This document shows, piece by piece, positions 43,450 through 54,599 of a DNA stretch of 64,000 nt. Every line of letters begins with the position of its first letter. Within the stretch, counting starts at the first letter, position 1. Position numbers and translations under genes: made by a program. Source of the stretch: Pezicula radicicola (Eukaryota > Ascomycota > Leotiomycetes > Helotiales > Dermateaceae); contig PDUO01000055.1 of NCBI GenBank assembly GCA_003008705.1, positions 119,035-183,034 on the forward strand, in the 5' to 3' direction. The notes beneath the pieces are model-generated. The model did no database searches, was not told the DNA's origin, and saw only the letters and a list, made by a program, of their open reading frames with translations.

Positions 43450-46449
43450 ATGCGTGTCTCAATCTCTCTCGCGGCCGCGTTCGGTGTCTCTGTGTCTGCG
43501 TTTGCCATCAAAGATGCCAACAAGAACATCTTGCCAGGTGCCTACATTGTACAGTTTGTTTCAGAAAGTGTAAGTAAACACTCAGCAGATAAGCCGATCA
43601 ACGATAAATTAACTCAATCTAGCATTCTGTTGACACCTTCTATCAAAATCTCACAAGCAACGGCATTGATGCTGTCCACCGCCAGACTTTCCAGTCAAAC
43701 ATTTTGCCTGGAACGTCATTCCATTTGACCGCCGACAAGAAAGCTGACTTAGATCTAATTGCTTCTTTCAGTCAAGTCATGGTACGATTCCCCAGTCCTC
43801 TCCTAAATCAAGTCACCTGACTGTTATTAGCACCTTACTCCAGTACGACTCTTCTCCCAGGGAGCTGTTTTACCTGAAAAGCGATGGAAGACTATGGACT
43901 TGGAGAGACTGCAGCAGGACAAGCTCAAGAAGCGTTCAGTTGACCCTAGTAATTTCACCACCCACATCATGACGTGAGCATGCCATCCCAGATACTCAAA
44001 GTATAAGAGTACTAACTACAGCCAGCGGTGTGGACAAACTACAGGCAGAAGGTCTCGATGGCAGCGGGATTGTAATTGCTGAGATCGATACTGGGTTGGT
44101 CATCCAATGCTATTCTCCTTGCACTGAGGCTAATTTGTACTTCAGAATCGACTACTCACACCCAGCGCTAGGTGGATGCTTCGGTCCAGGCTGTAAGGTC
44201 GCCTTTGGTTATGATTTAGTTGGTGACGCTTATACTGGTTCAGAAACTCCAGTCCCGGACGATGACCCCATTGACTGCATAGGCCACGGAACCCACGTTG
44301 CGGGCATTATAGCAGCGGCAAATGACCCCTATGTCATTGGCGTAGCGCCGAACGTTACTCTCGGTATTTACAAGGTCTTTGGTTGCGACGGGCAAGTCTC
44401 CAATGATATATTGATCCAAGCTTTCACGATGGCCTACAACCATGGTGTTGATATTATCACTGCCAGTATTGGAGGTGCCAGTGGATGGCCGGAAGAGCCT
44501 TGGAGTGCCGCAACTGCAGCAATTGTTGCTCTTGGAACCCCTTGCATGCTTGCTGCAGGTAACGATGGATCGGAAGGCATGTACTATGCTTCATCCGCAT
44601 CTGCTGGAATAGACGTCACCAGCGTGGGATCAGTGGATAATACAAACTCTCCACAAGTCCTTTCGTTGGCCACATACACCTTGGCTGCTGTGAACGCCTC
44701 CTTCGAATACATTCCTGCGACTGGCTCTTTTGCCGATGTTAGCCAGCCTCTTTACGCAGATACTTTCGAGTAAGGCTAATTTTGCCTCAAATTCCTAAAA
44801 TCTCCCATGAGTATGAGTGTCTTGAGTCGTTCCTGGAGCACTTTGTTCTGCTAAGAATCTAAAATAGCCGAACAAGGTACTTCATAGACTACTCAAACGA
44901 CAACCTACTGCCCATAAGAAATTTGGATTTTCATAGTGCTAATTCATTCGACAGTACCACGGTCACCAACGATTTCTGTGCTCCTATCACCGCCAACCTC
45001 ACAGGCAAAATCGCCTTGATACGTCGTGGAACATGTACCTTCGTTTCCAAGGCTCAAAACGCGTTCGATGCGGGAGCGAAGTATGTTATGTTCTATAACA
45101 ATGTACCGGGCACAGTAGCTGCTTCTGTTACAGGAACACCAGTGACCGCCGCTGGCATGGTTGACCCTCAGAGCGGAGCCACATGGGTTGCCGCCTTAAC
45201 AGCTGGCAATGAAGTTATCCTGACTTTTCCTCATACTGTGGATTTGTATATTGTATCTCCTGGAGTTGTCAACACAGCCTCGGGCGGAAGAATGAGCACA
45301 TACACCACATGGAACCCATCCAACGAGAACACGATAAAGCCGGTAGTATCTTCTCCAGGCGGTAACATCCTATCGACATATCTTTCCTCCTCAGGCGGAT
45401 ACGAAGTTGCATCCGGTACTTCGATGGCCACGCCCTTTACTGCCGGTGTTGTTGCTCTTTACCTGCAAGCCAAGGGCAAGGGTATCAGCCCCAAGGTTAT
45501 CAATGCCGCTTTGTCAGGTTCTGCCACTCCCCTAGTCTTCAATAATGGCACGTCAGACTCACCATACTTGACTTCAGTTGCACAACAAGGTGGAGGCCTC
45601 GTTAATGCCTATGCCATGATCCACAGTGGTATTTTTGTGACTGAAGCCAATTTGGCATTAAACGATACAGCACACCATGTCCAGAACGCCGCTTTCTACG
45701 TTCAAAACAACGGCAAGACTACACAAAATTTCACTCTCACTCATGCTCCAGCTGCAAATGCTTATGCTTTCGATGCAGCTGATACCACATTGGTAGCAAC
45801 GTTCCCTCCGCCTTTGGACACAAAGTACGCAACAGTCGCAATTTCATCTCCCTCGCTCTCAATCAAAGCAGGAGAGAAGAAGCGCGTTACTATTGCTGCC
45901 ACACCAGATCCATCTTTGGATGCCTCACTTGTGCCCTTCTACTCCGGCTTCATCAACATCACGGGCGGTGGCGAATCAATCTCCATTCCTTATGGAGGAG
46001 CTGCCACAAATATGCACGAAATTAAAATTCTCGCAGCAGATGGACCATGGCCATACTTTGAGAAGAACCTTACTTACTCCACAAATTCAGCAAACGTCTC
46101 CATCTTTAAACCCTCCGTGGGAAGCCTGCCCACCCTTTTCTACAACATCCGATGGGCCACTGCCTCCATTCGCGTGGACATTGTCTCTGTGTCGGGACCC
46201 AACAATGTCACTGTAGCTGGACTCGCCAATGCTGGCTCTGTGTCCACCTATCCCCTAAGGTGGCAGCCTCGTGGCATTGCTGACAACTACAGCGGTGCTG
46301 AGTGGGATGGCACTTTGGCTGATGGCACCTCTGTACCCAGCGGAACCTACAAGTTCGCGCTGAGATTAGCGAAGGTGTTTGCTGATTTGAACAGAGGCAG
46401 AGAGTATGAAACTTACTACTCTGAGGATTTCATTATGGATATGTCTTAG
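43450..46449 (+). CDS. Secreted subtilisin-like serine protease (S8) with PA domain
   Basis: An intact six-exon gene for 898 residues: 43450-43569, 43623-43781, 43831-43973, 44026-44094, 44146-44769, 44868-46449; phases agree. A signal peptide (MRVSISLAAAFGVSVSAFA) and an inhibitor-type propeptide (AYIVQF, then SFHLTA) precede the catalytic domain. The triad is D162 (AEIDTG), H211 (GHGTHVAG) and S557 (GTSMATP). A protease-associated domain (about 375-490; NLTGKIALIRRGTC) is inserted between His and Ser, and C-terminal beta-rich domains follow (Fn3/DUF1034-like, with a last segment around YKFALRLAKVF). This is the layout of fungal minor extracellular proteases. It acts outside the cell or in the secretory path. 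Its place 4 kb from the repeat-peptide gene makes a role in peptide processing possible but unproven; a nutritional protease is the plain alternative. Confidence 0.9.
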
Positions 46450-46702
46450 ATAGTTCGTTAGATCTAACTATAAGTAATGTTTGAATAATATATGCAGAAT
46501 ATAATACTTTTAGAAAACAGACTAATGTTAGGATAATAAATAGGTTATAATACCTTATATATTTTACAATGTTTTCTATTCTGTAAATTTTCTATATCTT
46601 TGATTTATTAAGTGTGTTACGGTCCTATGAGAGAACTATCCTGAGATGTAAGGTGTAAGAAGCATAGTAAGCTAAAATATAGCTATATACCTCGCTAGAC
46701 AA
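46450..46702. terminator. 3' region of the protease gene
   Basis: AT-rich non-coding sequence with TAATATAT/AATAAAT-like words, probably including the polyadenylation region; no exact site is claimed. Confidence 0.3.
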
Positions 46703-48300
46703 TGTGTTGGAAACGTAACAATATGCCCCCTCTAAACAAACTTTCCGTCCTTGGAGAATATATAAGCACATGCGAAACAACTCTACAAACCTCTAGCAAC
46801 CAGTGTGCTGCGAAATCTTCCCACAAATGGACACGCCGGTCTCTCTTCCCGCTGTACTGTGATTCCTATAAAAACTTAGGGAGCTTTTATATATTCCTGT
46901 TTGTTCTCCCCGTCCGCTTCTCCTTTCTATGTAAAACCGGGCGCACATCCCTAAGGCGTGGGTAAGCTTTCTTATACTTGTCTATAAGCTCTAGCGCCAC
47001 CGTTATTATCTTTGTAGTTTTCTATATATTCTATTCTAGACTCTAATCTAATTATTAGTACCTTGCATTTTAGAACTAACTATTTATATAGTTAGAACTA
47101 TTAACTTTAGTACTTTATTAACTCTAGTAGTAAGATTAATTATCATATTATATAAGTTATTTAATTAGAAAATAAATAATTTAAATATAAATTAGTTTAT
47201 TATTATTATTTTTAAACTTTTAAAAGAGGTTTTTTTAATTTAAAACTTTATATTATATATTATCTTTTATATTTTAATTAAGTTTATATAAAAGTATAAA
47301 TAGACTTAGTTAATATCTTTTATTTTATTTATAAAAGAATAATTATCTATTAAAAAAGATCTTTACTATAAACTATAAATAATATCAGATATATTTATAA
47401 GTCTAAGACTAATTAGTATTCTTTATTTATAAGGTATAGAGTAAGATAATCTAAAACTTAGTCCTATAGCTCTAGTTAGTAAACTACTTAATCTTATAAA
47501 AGTTAACTTAAGAGAGAGTACTATATAGCTATAGAGAAGAATTACAACTCTATTACTAGTACTTCGTTACTTGTCTCTCTATCTCCAAGCTTAATGTTAC
47601 TTTATTTACAAGGTGTTAGCGGTGCTTCTACTATTAATTAGACTAGCTAGTAGACTAAATTCTAGTCTTTAGTAGTAGTAGATGCTCAAAAATCCTATCC
47701 GCAATAGTGCGTAAGTCCTCTAGACTAACACACTAAAATACCAAAAGAGGGACGATGCTAGGAACTTAAGTAGGTAGATCGAGGCGTTAGGAGTCGGTTC
47801 AACTTATAAGCCACTAGTGTTGGAGCGCCTTATAAAGCCGGTCGCCTGCTTTTACATCTTGTGCCACGACCTAAGGGAGCCTTAGAAAGCTTAGCACTAT
47901 TAGGCTGTCTCCCTTATGTAACGAACTTTAAAAGGCTTCACTAATAGTATAGCATTAAAATGGAACCTAGAACCGGCTAAAATTATACAAACACTACATG
48001 TACTTGGCGAGCGTAGTCTCTAAGTTAAGATAGACAACGATATTATTTGTAAGATGGCTAAAGGACAGGATTTAATTAGAGAAATTTCGGAGGTCTACTA
48101 ATCGCTACTACTACAACAACTTAAACGCAAATGGGAAATGGCAGTTGACGCCACTATTAATAGCGATACTGTTAGCGCCACTTAGACTGTTGTCTAAACT
48201 AAGTGTTACAAACTCCGCCTTATCTTTTAACATCCGTCTACCTACCTTTCTACCTAGCGACCTAAATGGTCATGTAATTGTTATTCGTCTCTTCGTATAG
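46703..48300 (+). mobile_element. Degenerate LTR-retroelement remnant
   Basis: Starts with an LTR-like border TGTTGGAAACGTAACAATAT and a TATA-like box, then AT-rich sequence. From about 47690 the plus strand shows broken Gag-like coding (NPIRNSA, then KMAKGQDLIREISEVY, then LLLQQLKRKWEMAVDATINS) interrupted by TAG/TAA at Gln positions. No second LTR, RT or integrase is recognisable. The sequence is RIP-like. The assignment rests on the border motif and the helical Gag-like peptide, so it is tentative. Confidence 0.4.
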
Positions 48301-48400
48301 GGCTTCTGGATGGGCTGGCTGGCGCACACAGCGTCACTTCTTCTTTTCACTTCGATTTTTTTTCTTAAGATACTAGTTCCCCTTTGTGGAACACAACCTG

Positions 48401-50428
48401 TCACCAATACCCTTTCTTCCAAAGCTCTGTCTGGAGATATTGTAATAGGGATTCAGTTTCATGGGATGTTTCTTGTGCGATTTTTTCACACATGTGCTTT
48501 ATATTATTTTCTTTTCTAATTACAGGCTGTAGCCAAGCGGGCACACAGGACTCGATGGGACACAATACAAACGACGAGACGAAGTACATGAATCTGTCTC
48601 TTTCATCGAATTTCCTTCCCAGCGCGATAAAGCTGCAATTTATCATGCTGTATCCATTCCTCTTGACCCCGTAAACCATAGTTTCAAGAACTAAGCTGAT
48701 AATGATGATACTTCCTCCAACAACAGATATAATCATTAGGCCCAGGACACTGAAGGACAGATAAGTCCCTTTAGAATCGAAATTTCCAACTTTTTGTTTG
48801 TTGCAGGTGTTCATATATATTCTGCTCAACGAGGAGTAGTTCATGTGTTGATATCGCCCAGAGTCTGTATATGCTGGCCCAGTGGAGTATTCGAGCATAG
48901 CATGCTGCAATTGTGCAAGAGCGATGTTAAACCAATTTCCAACCTCAATGGTCCATTGGTTGTTGGGTAGCGGGCTGTTAGTATTGTCATAGACCGTTTC
49001 CTGCGCCTTAAGAGCAACTGCTCCGCGGCCAGCCACAGCGTTTATCAACTGTCCACCCAAGATTGCTCCTTGTATCACATAACTCGTGTCATCTTGCAGC
49101 TGATTGAACCCCAACTTGTCAAGTTCCACTCTTGAAATGTTCGTACCAGAGAAGGGTGTACAAGTTGGGCCAGGAGAGGCATTCTGGTTGCAAATTTGAT
49201 GCTGGTCGATGCAGCCCATAACGGAAACTAACTTGTCGCTATAGTAGAGATAGTAGATGTCACAAGGAACAATCTCGAATGGAGTTGGGTTAGAGTGTGA
49301 TGAAAAGAACAGGTCGTCGACTGGAGCCGTATATGCTAATGTGTTTTGTGCCATAAAGAAAAGGGACAGCTCGGCATCGTCCTTAGCGATCTCAGGGATG
49401 GGACTAAACCCGCCTGATTCAGTAACGCTACTATACAGATGAATCAATGTCAGCTAATTCATCTATATTAATACAAGGTAAGGAAAATGCCTCAAAAAGT
49501 ACCCAGTAGGCCCTCTCTACGCATAGGTTGATAAAAAAAATGTGAAGTTTATTGACTCGAGATTGTTACCATAGTGGTAAAGTGCATACTCCTCCCCTGG
49601 AAGTTTACCTGGTATAAGTTCCCCGCAGGGCGCTGTGATCAGAGGGGCACAGGTTGTTTTTCGTCGATAGGAGACTCGATTTTCCTCCGCAGCGTTGATT
49701 CCAAAGATCTTGTGGGAGTCTAACAGACCAGTATCCATTTCAAACGCGGCCGTATCGCCTCCGAGGCACGTTCCAGACGCAAAGGGACAAGATGCATTCG
49801 AATTTCCGGACCACTTGATGTCTTGCTTGACGAATCTTTGGCAGATAATGTTAGAGGGTTCTGAGGTGTTGTAACAGGCACGGACGTATTCGTCTGCTCT
49901 TTTAGTGGAGTTTAGAAGTCTTGCCTGAAAGCTGCCACCTGGAGTGAATGAATTGAGGACAGATGTGTCTATGTAGAATCCGCAATCGGGGCTATATATT
50001 AAGATCTGATGGTCTAGTGCCTCAGTAATCTTGGAAGAGAAAATCCCGGCAGCTGTCCAGCCAGCGACACTAATTGTTGAAACTACAACGACTGTTATAG
50101 ACCAGCAAAGGTCTCTAGGTTGGAATGTTGAATGCCTCCAGTGCTGTATATTCCTTAAGAAATCACAAAGTGTTCCTAACGATGTGCTATTTCGAAGGAT
50201 GATTTGTTGTTCCGTGTCTACATCGTTTCTCGCCTTGCCAGCACGGAATTGATGAAGCAGAAACCGGATAATCGTCCACATCTGACTTCCGCATAGCGTG
50301 ACAAAGATAGCTATAACTGCACCTAGAATGGTAGCAGCAGAAGATGATAAGGTAATCCAAGTACCTAATACTCCTCCTTGGTCCCAATTCCTCCAGACCC
50401 CCGTATAAACATATGCTTGTGATGACAT
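48401..50428 (-). CDS. Large fungal membrane protein with Cys-rich ectodomain
   Basis: Two long minus-strand frames form one gene. 50428-49517 gives about 303 residues with a helix WITLSSSAATILGAVIAIFV, a second helix TVVVVSTISVAGWTAAGIF and a luminal Cys-rich region. 49447-48401 gives GCIDQHQICNQNASP, CTPFSG, a pair of close helices (YLSFSVLGLMIISVVGGSII) and a cytoplasmic tail ending KKGYW. This is the layout of a widespread fungal family of unknown function with Q-x-Q/H-F-C-N-type ectodomain motifs. The join is unclear: the first frame ends STYA-stop, and the likely acceptor before LTLIHLYSSV is in phase 0, whereas the only GT donor is in phase 2. A GC-AG intron after STY, or a one-base lesion, would fix it. 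Many N-glycosylation sequons support a surface location. Confidence 0.65.
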
Positions 50429-51067
50429 AGTCGTAGAGCGACCGGGTTGAAATATAATAGCCTTAAGAAGGTGATAAACCTCACATACAGTTGTAAGGGA
50501 TCATATAGTAAGGAGACGACAACACAAAAAAATTTTCGTCTGTAATGTGAAAGACACCAATATAAATGATGAAGCAGTTGGCATGGACTATCAGAAGGCC
50601 AAGGTAATGAGGAGCTGGGCAAGCAGTTGTTTGCATCGTATAAAAGCAGTTTGATCATTGTACTAAGAGTGGATTAATAACTAGCAAGAGCCATAGACTT
50701 AATTCTTGTGCGACTAGACCTGAGCGGACATGGCAGATGCCGCAAAAAGTGATTTGATTCGTTTAGTGTCCAAGCTGAACACACTGTATTCCACGCTACA
50801 ATTCTAATTTTAGGTCTATCGCATCAAGCAAGCCCAGCCGTAGCTGATAGTCTGCCTAGCAAACCCTACCTGCGCACTCTTCTCATTCCTTTCGCATGTG
50901 ACCAAGACAAAAACCAAGAGACATTGCTCTACGCATATAAGAAGACTAATGTTCTCACTTCTATCTCGGCTGTCGCCCTCACCAGAGGGTCTACCAACTC
51001 AAGAAGCGCCTTTCAAAGCCTGAGCATCCATCAACAAAATTTCATTTTTCTAGCTCATTTCCTCACA
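50429..51067. other. Divergent intergenic region
   Basis: This lies between the membrane-protein gene (minus) and the CFEM-like gene (plus). Presumed promoters only; the in-frame extension of the CFEM ORF back to 50924 lacks coding character. Confidence 0.4.
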
Positions 51068-51777
51068 ATGATTTTCTTAGCTACTATACTTCCAATTGTG
51101 GTCGCAGCTCAATGTACGCAATGCCTCTCTGCATTTCCAAGTTTCCCATTATGTGCTGTACGTGTCGAGAAATTTATTGCTTCTTTTTCCCTCTAATTTA
51201 CCTCTGGCTAATTAACACACGAGCCACCAATGCCCTGCTCAAGACATCTTACTCATCGGCAAATGTCCCACCACCGACTTTGCCTGCGTTTGTAAAAATC
51301 CTGATTTGACAAATCAAATTCCTTGAACTTCTCCGAATTGCCTGCGCTCCGCCGTATAGCTCCGAGAAGAATTATCAAAGTGAGTGTTCCTTTTCCTACA
51401 ACTCCTATCGCCTTTTAAAGTCTTGTTCAGTTATGTTGTCCAATAAATATAACGGCCCCTTACACTAACAATCAAATTATAAACAGCTTCTCTTGGAGAC
51501 TTAGTATCATTATGTTCTACGAAAGGCTATGACGTTAGTACAGCAGCTGCCGCCGCCGCAACTGTTTTACCTAGTGGCACAATATCAAATACGACTTCAT
51601 CAATTGCCACTATGACATCCGGGTCTTCGAGTGCGACAACGACGACTGGCCTAGCAGCTAGTGCGAGCACGGCGAGTACTAGTAGTGCAAATACCTAGTA
51701 TTGTGGGACAAGGGTTCAAATTGATAGCATTAGTGGCAGTTGTCTCTGTCATAAGTTCAAGTTGTTTTGTGCTTTAA
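51068..51777 (+). pseudogene. CFEM-domain, GPI-anchor-type protein gene, decayed
   Basis: Exon 1 (51068-51161) encodes a signal peptide and the first cysteines: MIFLATILPIVVAAQCTQCL, FPLCAV. A phase-1 intron to 51244 gives HILLIGKCPTTDFACVCKNP, the CFEM core (C-P-x-x-D-x-x-C-x-C). The frame then meets TGA, reads TSPNCLRSAV, meets TAG and continues LREELSK. After another intron a third part reads SLGDLVSLCSTKGYDVSTAA, followed by a Ser/Thr-rich stretch to TAG 51696-51698. The hydrophobic GPI-type tail (KLIALVAVVSVISS) is in a different frame ending at 51777. CFEM proteins are cell-wall or secreted proteins, some of them haem binding. Two C-to-T-type stops plus at least one frameshift indicate a pseudogene. 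Confidence 0.6.
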
Positions 51778-52290
51778 TAGGATAGGAAGGCCATTAACAT
51801 ATTCTCCCCGCCTCTAGCCCTCGAACTAATATCTTATTCATCACAACTTTTCACTGCTTCTGCCTACACTAGCCTTCTTCAGGCACAGAGAAGCCCCTCA
51901 TTATACTTCTTTGGATTTGATTAACTATAATGAACCGAGTTTAGATGTTCGGGAATTCCTGTCCTTAGGCGATGAATTCCTGCCGTTAGGCGGCGGATTC
52001 GGCTAGGATCTTGAATTACTGTCCTTAGATAGTGTATTCTCCTATAATGCTAATTTTTTTGCAAGGTTGTTGTGCGATTTCCTAGGCAGCCTTAGGAGAT
52101 ACCGTTGAAGCTCCTTGATATACTATGCGCAGTTAGCCTACAGAGTTTTCCCAACGAGCTAGACGAAAATCACCTTGTCGTCAGCGAGCAATTCCTCCAA
52201 AGTGCAGTGCTCTAACTAGGAACGTGTAGCCTTGCTAATATTTTGGCCCATTGTAGAGGTGAAGAGATACTTATATTATCAAGTTATAGG
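51778..52290. other. Intergenic region before the repeat block
   Basis: Non-coding; contains three diverged copies of a GAATTCCTGTCCTTAGGCG-like word near 51950-52040. No gene. Confidence 0.45.
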
Positions 52291-53612
52291 CTATAAGGAT
52301 AGGATAGGTTGTAGTAGGTAGGGTAGGCATAGCCTAAAGAACACTATAAATATAGGGTAGTAGGAGGAGTATTGAACAGAGTTTATAATAGGTAGATAGG
52401 AAGTAATAATATATAGAACTAAAGACTTAAATTCAAAGATATCTATCTACTAAGAAAGAGGGCCTATCTATATATAAAAGGCTAGTTATAAAGACTACTA
52501 TATTTAGTATAGACTAAGTTATATAAACTACTAAGTTAGGAAAGCTTTACTTTACTTATAAAATTCTAGTAAAATAATATAATATAAATAAAATACTATA
52601 TAAAATAAAATATATATTATAAGTATATAGTTATATAAATTACCTTATTTAGCCTACTTAATTAGGCCTTACTATTTCTATTTAATTTTCCTAAACTAGA
52701 AACTAGTTTATAATTAGAAAATTACTAGTTTAGTTTTCTCCTTCCCTATTTATTTAATTTAGCTAGTTTAATATCTTATATATACTATTCCTAATAAAGA
52801 AATATATAATATAGAAGCTAAAGTTATATAACTAGTATAACTAGAGTTATATATAAAAGTAATAATTATAATTATAAGGGTTTTTTAATTACTAAAGCCT
52901 ACTATAGCTATAGGGTATTATAGTATATAATTATAAAATATAATATACCCCCTTAATAAGTACTATAATAAACTAAGAGATAAAGAGCTTTAGTATTATA
53001 TATATATATAATAATTAATAATACTTATTAAAAACTTATTATAGTTAGGAAGTATATAAACTTAACTCTATTTAATAACTTAATTAAGTTATCTACCTTT
53101 TATTCTTTAGAAGGAATATATAATAGGTTTATAATTCCTTTTTTTACTAGGTCTCTACTAGAGTAGTATTTAATTATATACTATATATTTAGTTCTTTTA
53201 TAAAGAGTAGGGTTATTAACTAATAATAAGATACTATTATTATTTATATATAAAGGTAATTTAATCTATTTAAAATAATCTAATTCTATTAGAATTTACT
53301 TTATATAAATTACCTTTTTAATAGTACTAGTAATAACTATATATTTAGCTTCTATAATATTTTATACTATTATAGATTATAATTTAGATTTTTAAGAAAT
53401 TAGGGTACTAGCTAGGAAGAATATATAGCTACTAGTAGATTTTCTAGTAATTATATTACCTATATAGTTAGAGTTATAATAGTCTATTAAAGAGTTATTT
53501 TCTTTACTATTAGAATAAGTAATTCCTAAGTCTATAGTACCTTTTAGGTATCTAAAGACTCTATTTATATATTTTATATATATTTTACTAGGATTAGATA
53601 AGAATCTAGATA
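52291..53612 (-). mobile_element. Ty1/copia 3' fragment with LTR, left arm of inverted repeat
   Basis: This 1322-bp segment is the reverse complement of 57650-58971, with no difference in any stretch I compared. It carries, on the minus strand, the RNase H end of a copia polyprotein (about 53612-52946) followed by a complete-looking LTR (about 52945-52291). Nothing upstream of the RNase H region is present, so it is a truncated copy. It is heavily AT-biased. Confidence 0.75.
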
Positions 53613-54599
53613 TATTAGTACCACCTAGTATAAAGCTTAAAACTAACTTAAAACTAGTTTAAACTATCTTAAGCTAATCTTAAGATAGTTTAAAGGCTTA
53701 TATATATTAAATATTAAATACTTAGAGGATTTTAGCTTTAATATACTAGTATAGACTTATAAACTAGTTCCCCTAGGGGTAGTTTTCAGTAAATCTTCTA
53801 AATCTTCTATTAGATCTTTTTTAGCGTTAATATTTATAGAGCTATAGGCTAAGCAAGTCTAGTTATATAATATAATAAAATAATTAATACTAGTTTAAAT
53901 AGATTAAAATTAAATTCTAAGAGGTTTATAATATAAGATTTATATAGTCTTATAATTAATTAGCTTACTAATAAAGCCAATAATATAAATTATTAATAAT
54001 GTAGTAGTTTATAGTATAATAGTCTTATAATGATTAAAATTACTTAAATAGGTTTATAGGTTCCTTAGATATTAAATTAATTAAATAAGATTTATAAACT
54101 ATACCTAAGTCTTAGGTTTAGAGAAGTTTATAAACTTCTTATTATAAATCTATTTATTATAAGCTCTATTTAAGCTATAAAATTAAACTAAGACCTATAT
54201 ATACTTATATCAGATATAAAGACTATATAATACTAAGAATTACCTAAATAGGACTAGTAGTTCCTTAGATATTAAGGCTTAAAGTTAAGCCCTATAATAG
54301 CCTATGGCTATAAGGGGCTTTAGTATATATATATAAGCTACTAAAATTTCTTTAAAACCTCTACCCTAGCTTAAGCCTTATTTAACCCTTACTTAAGTAC
54401 CTATAGGAGGGTACCTAAGTATATAATTATTAAATTAGCTTATATTAAGCTTAAGTTTATCTTAAAACTTAGTTTAAAACTTATTTTAAATCTATCTTAA
54501 AATAAATCTAAGATTAAGAAACTATCTTAAGATAACTTAAAACTAACTTAAAATTAACTTCAAACTAGTCTAAGATAGTTTAAGTTATCTTAAGTTAGG
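53613..54599. repeat. AT-rich repeat, copy of the element at 62530-63560
   Basis: About 53755-54420 matches 62810-63560 in the same orientation with differences: both contain CCCCTAGGGGTAGTTTT, then CTATTAGAT, then ATTAAAATTACTTAAATAGG, and a final GGCTTTAG-type end. It is non-coding. A TTAAACTAGTTTAAACTA-type near-palindrome at 53640-53700 and 54470-54600 adds local symmetry. Confidence 0.6.
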
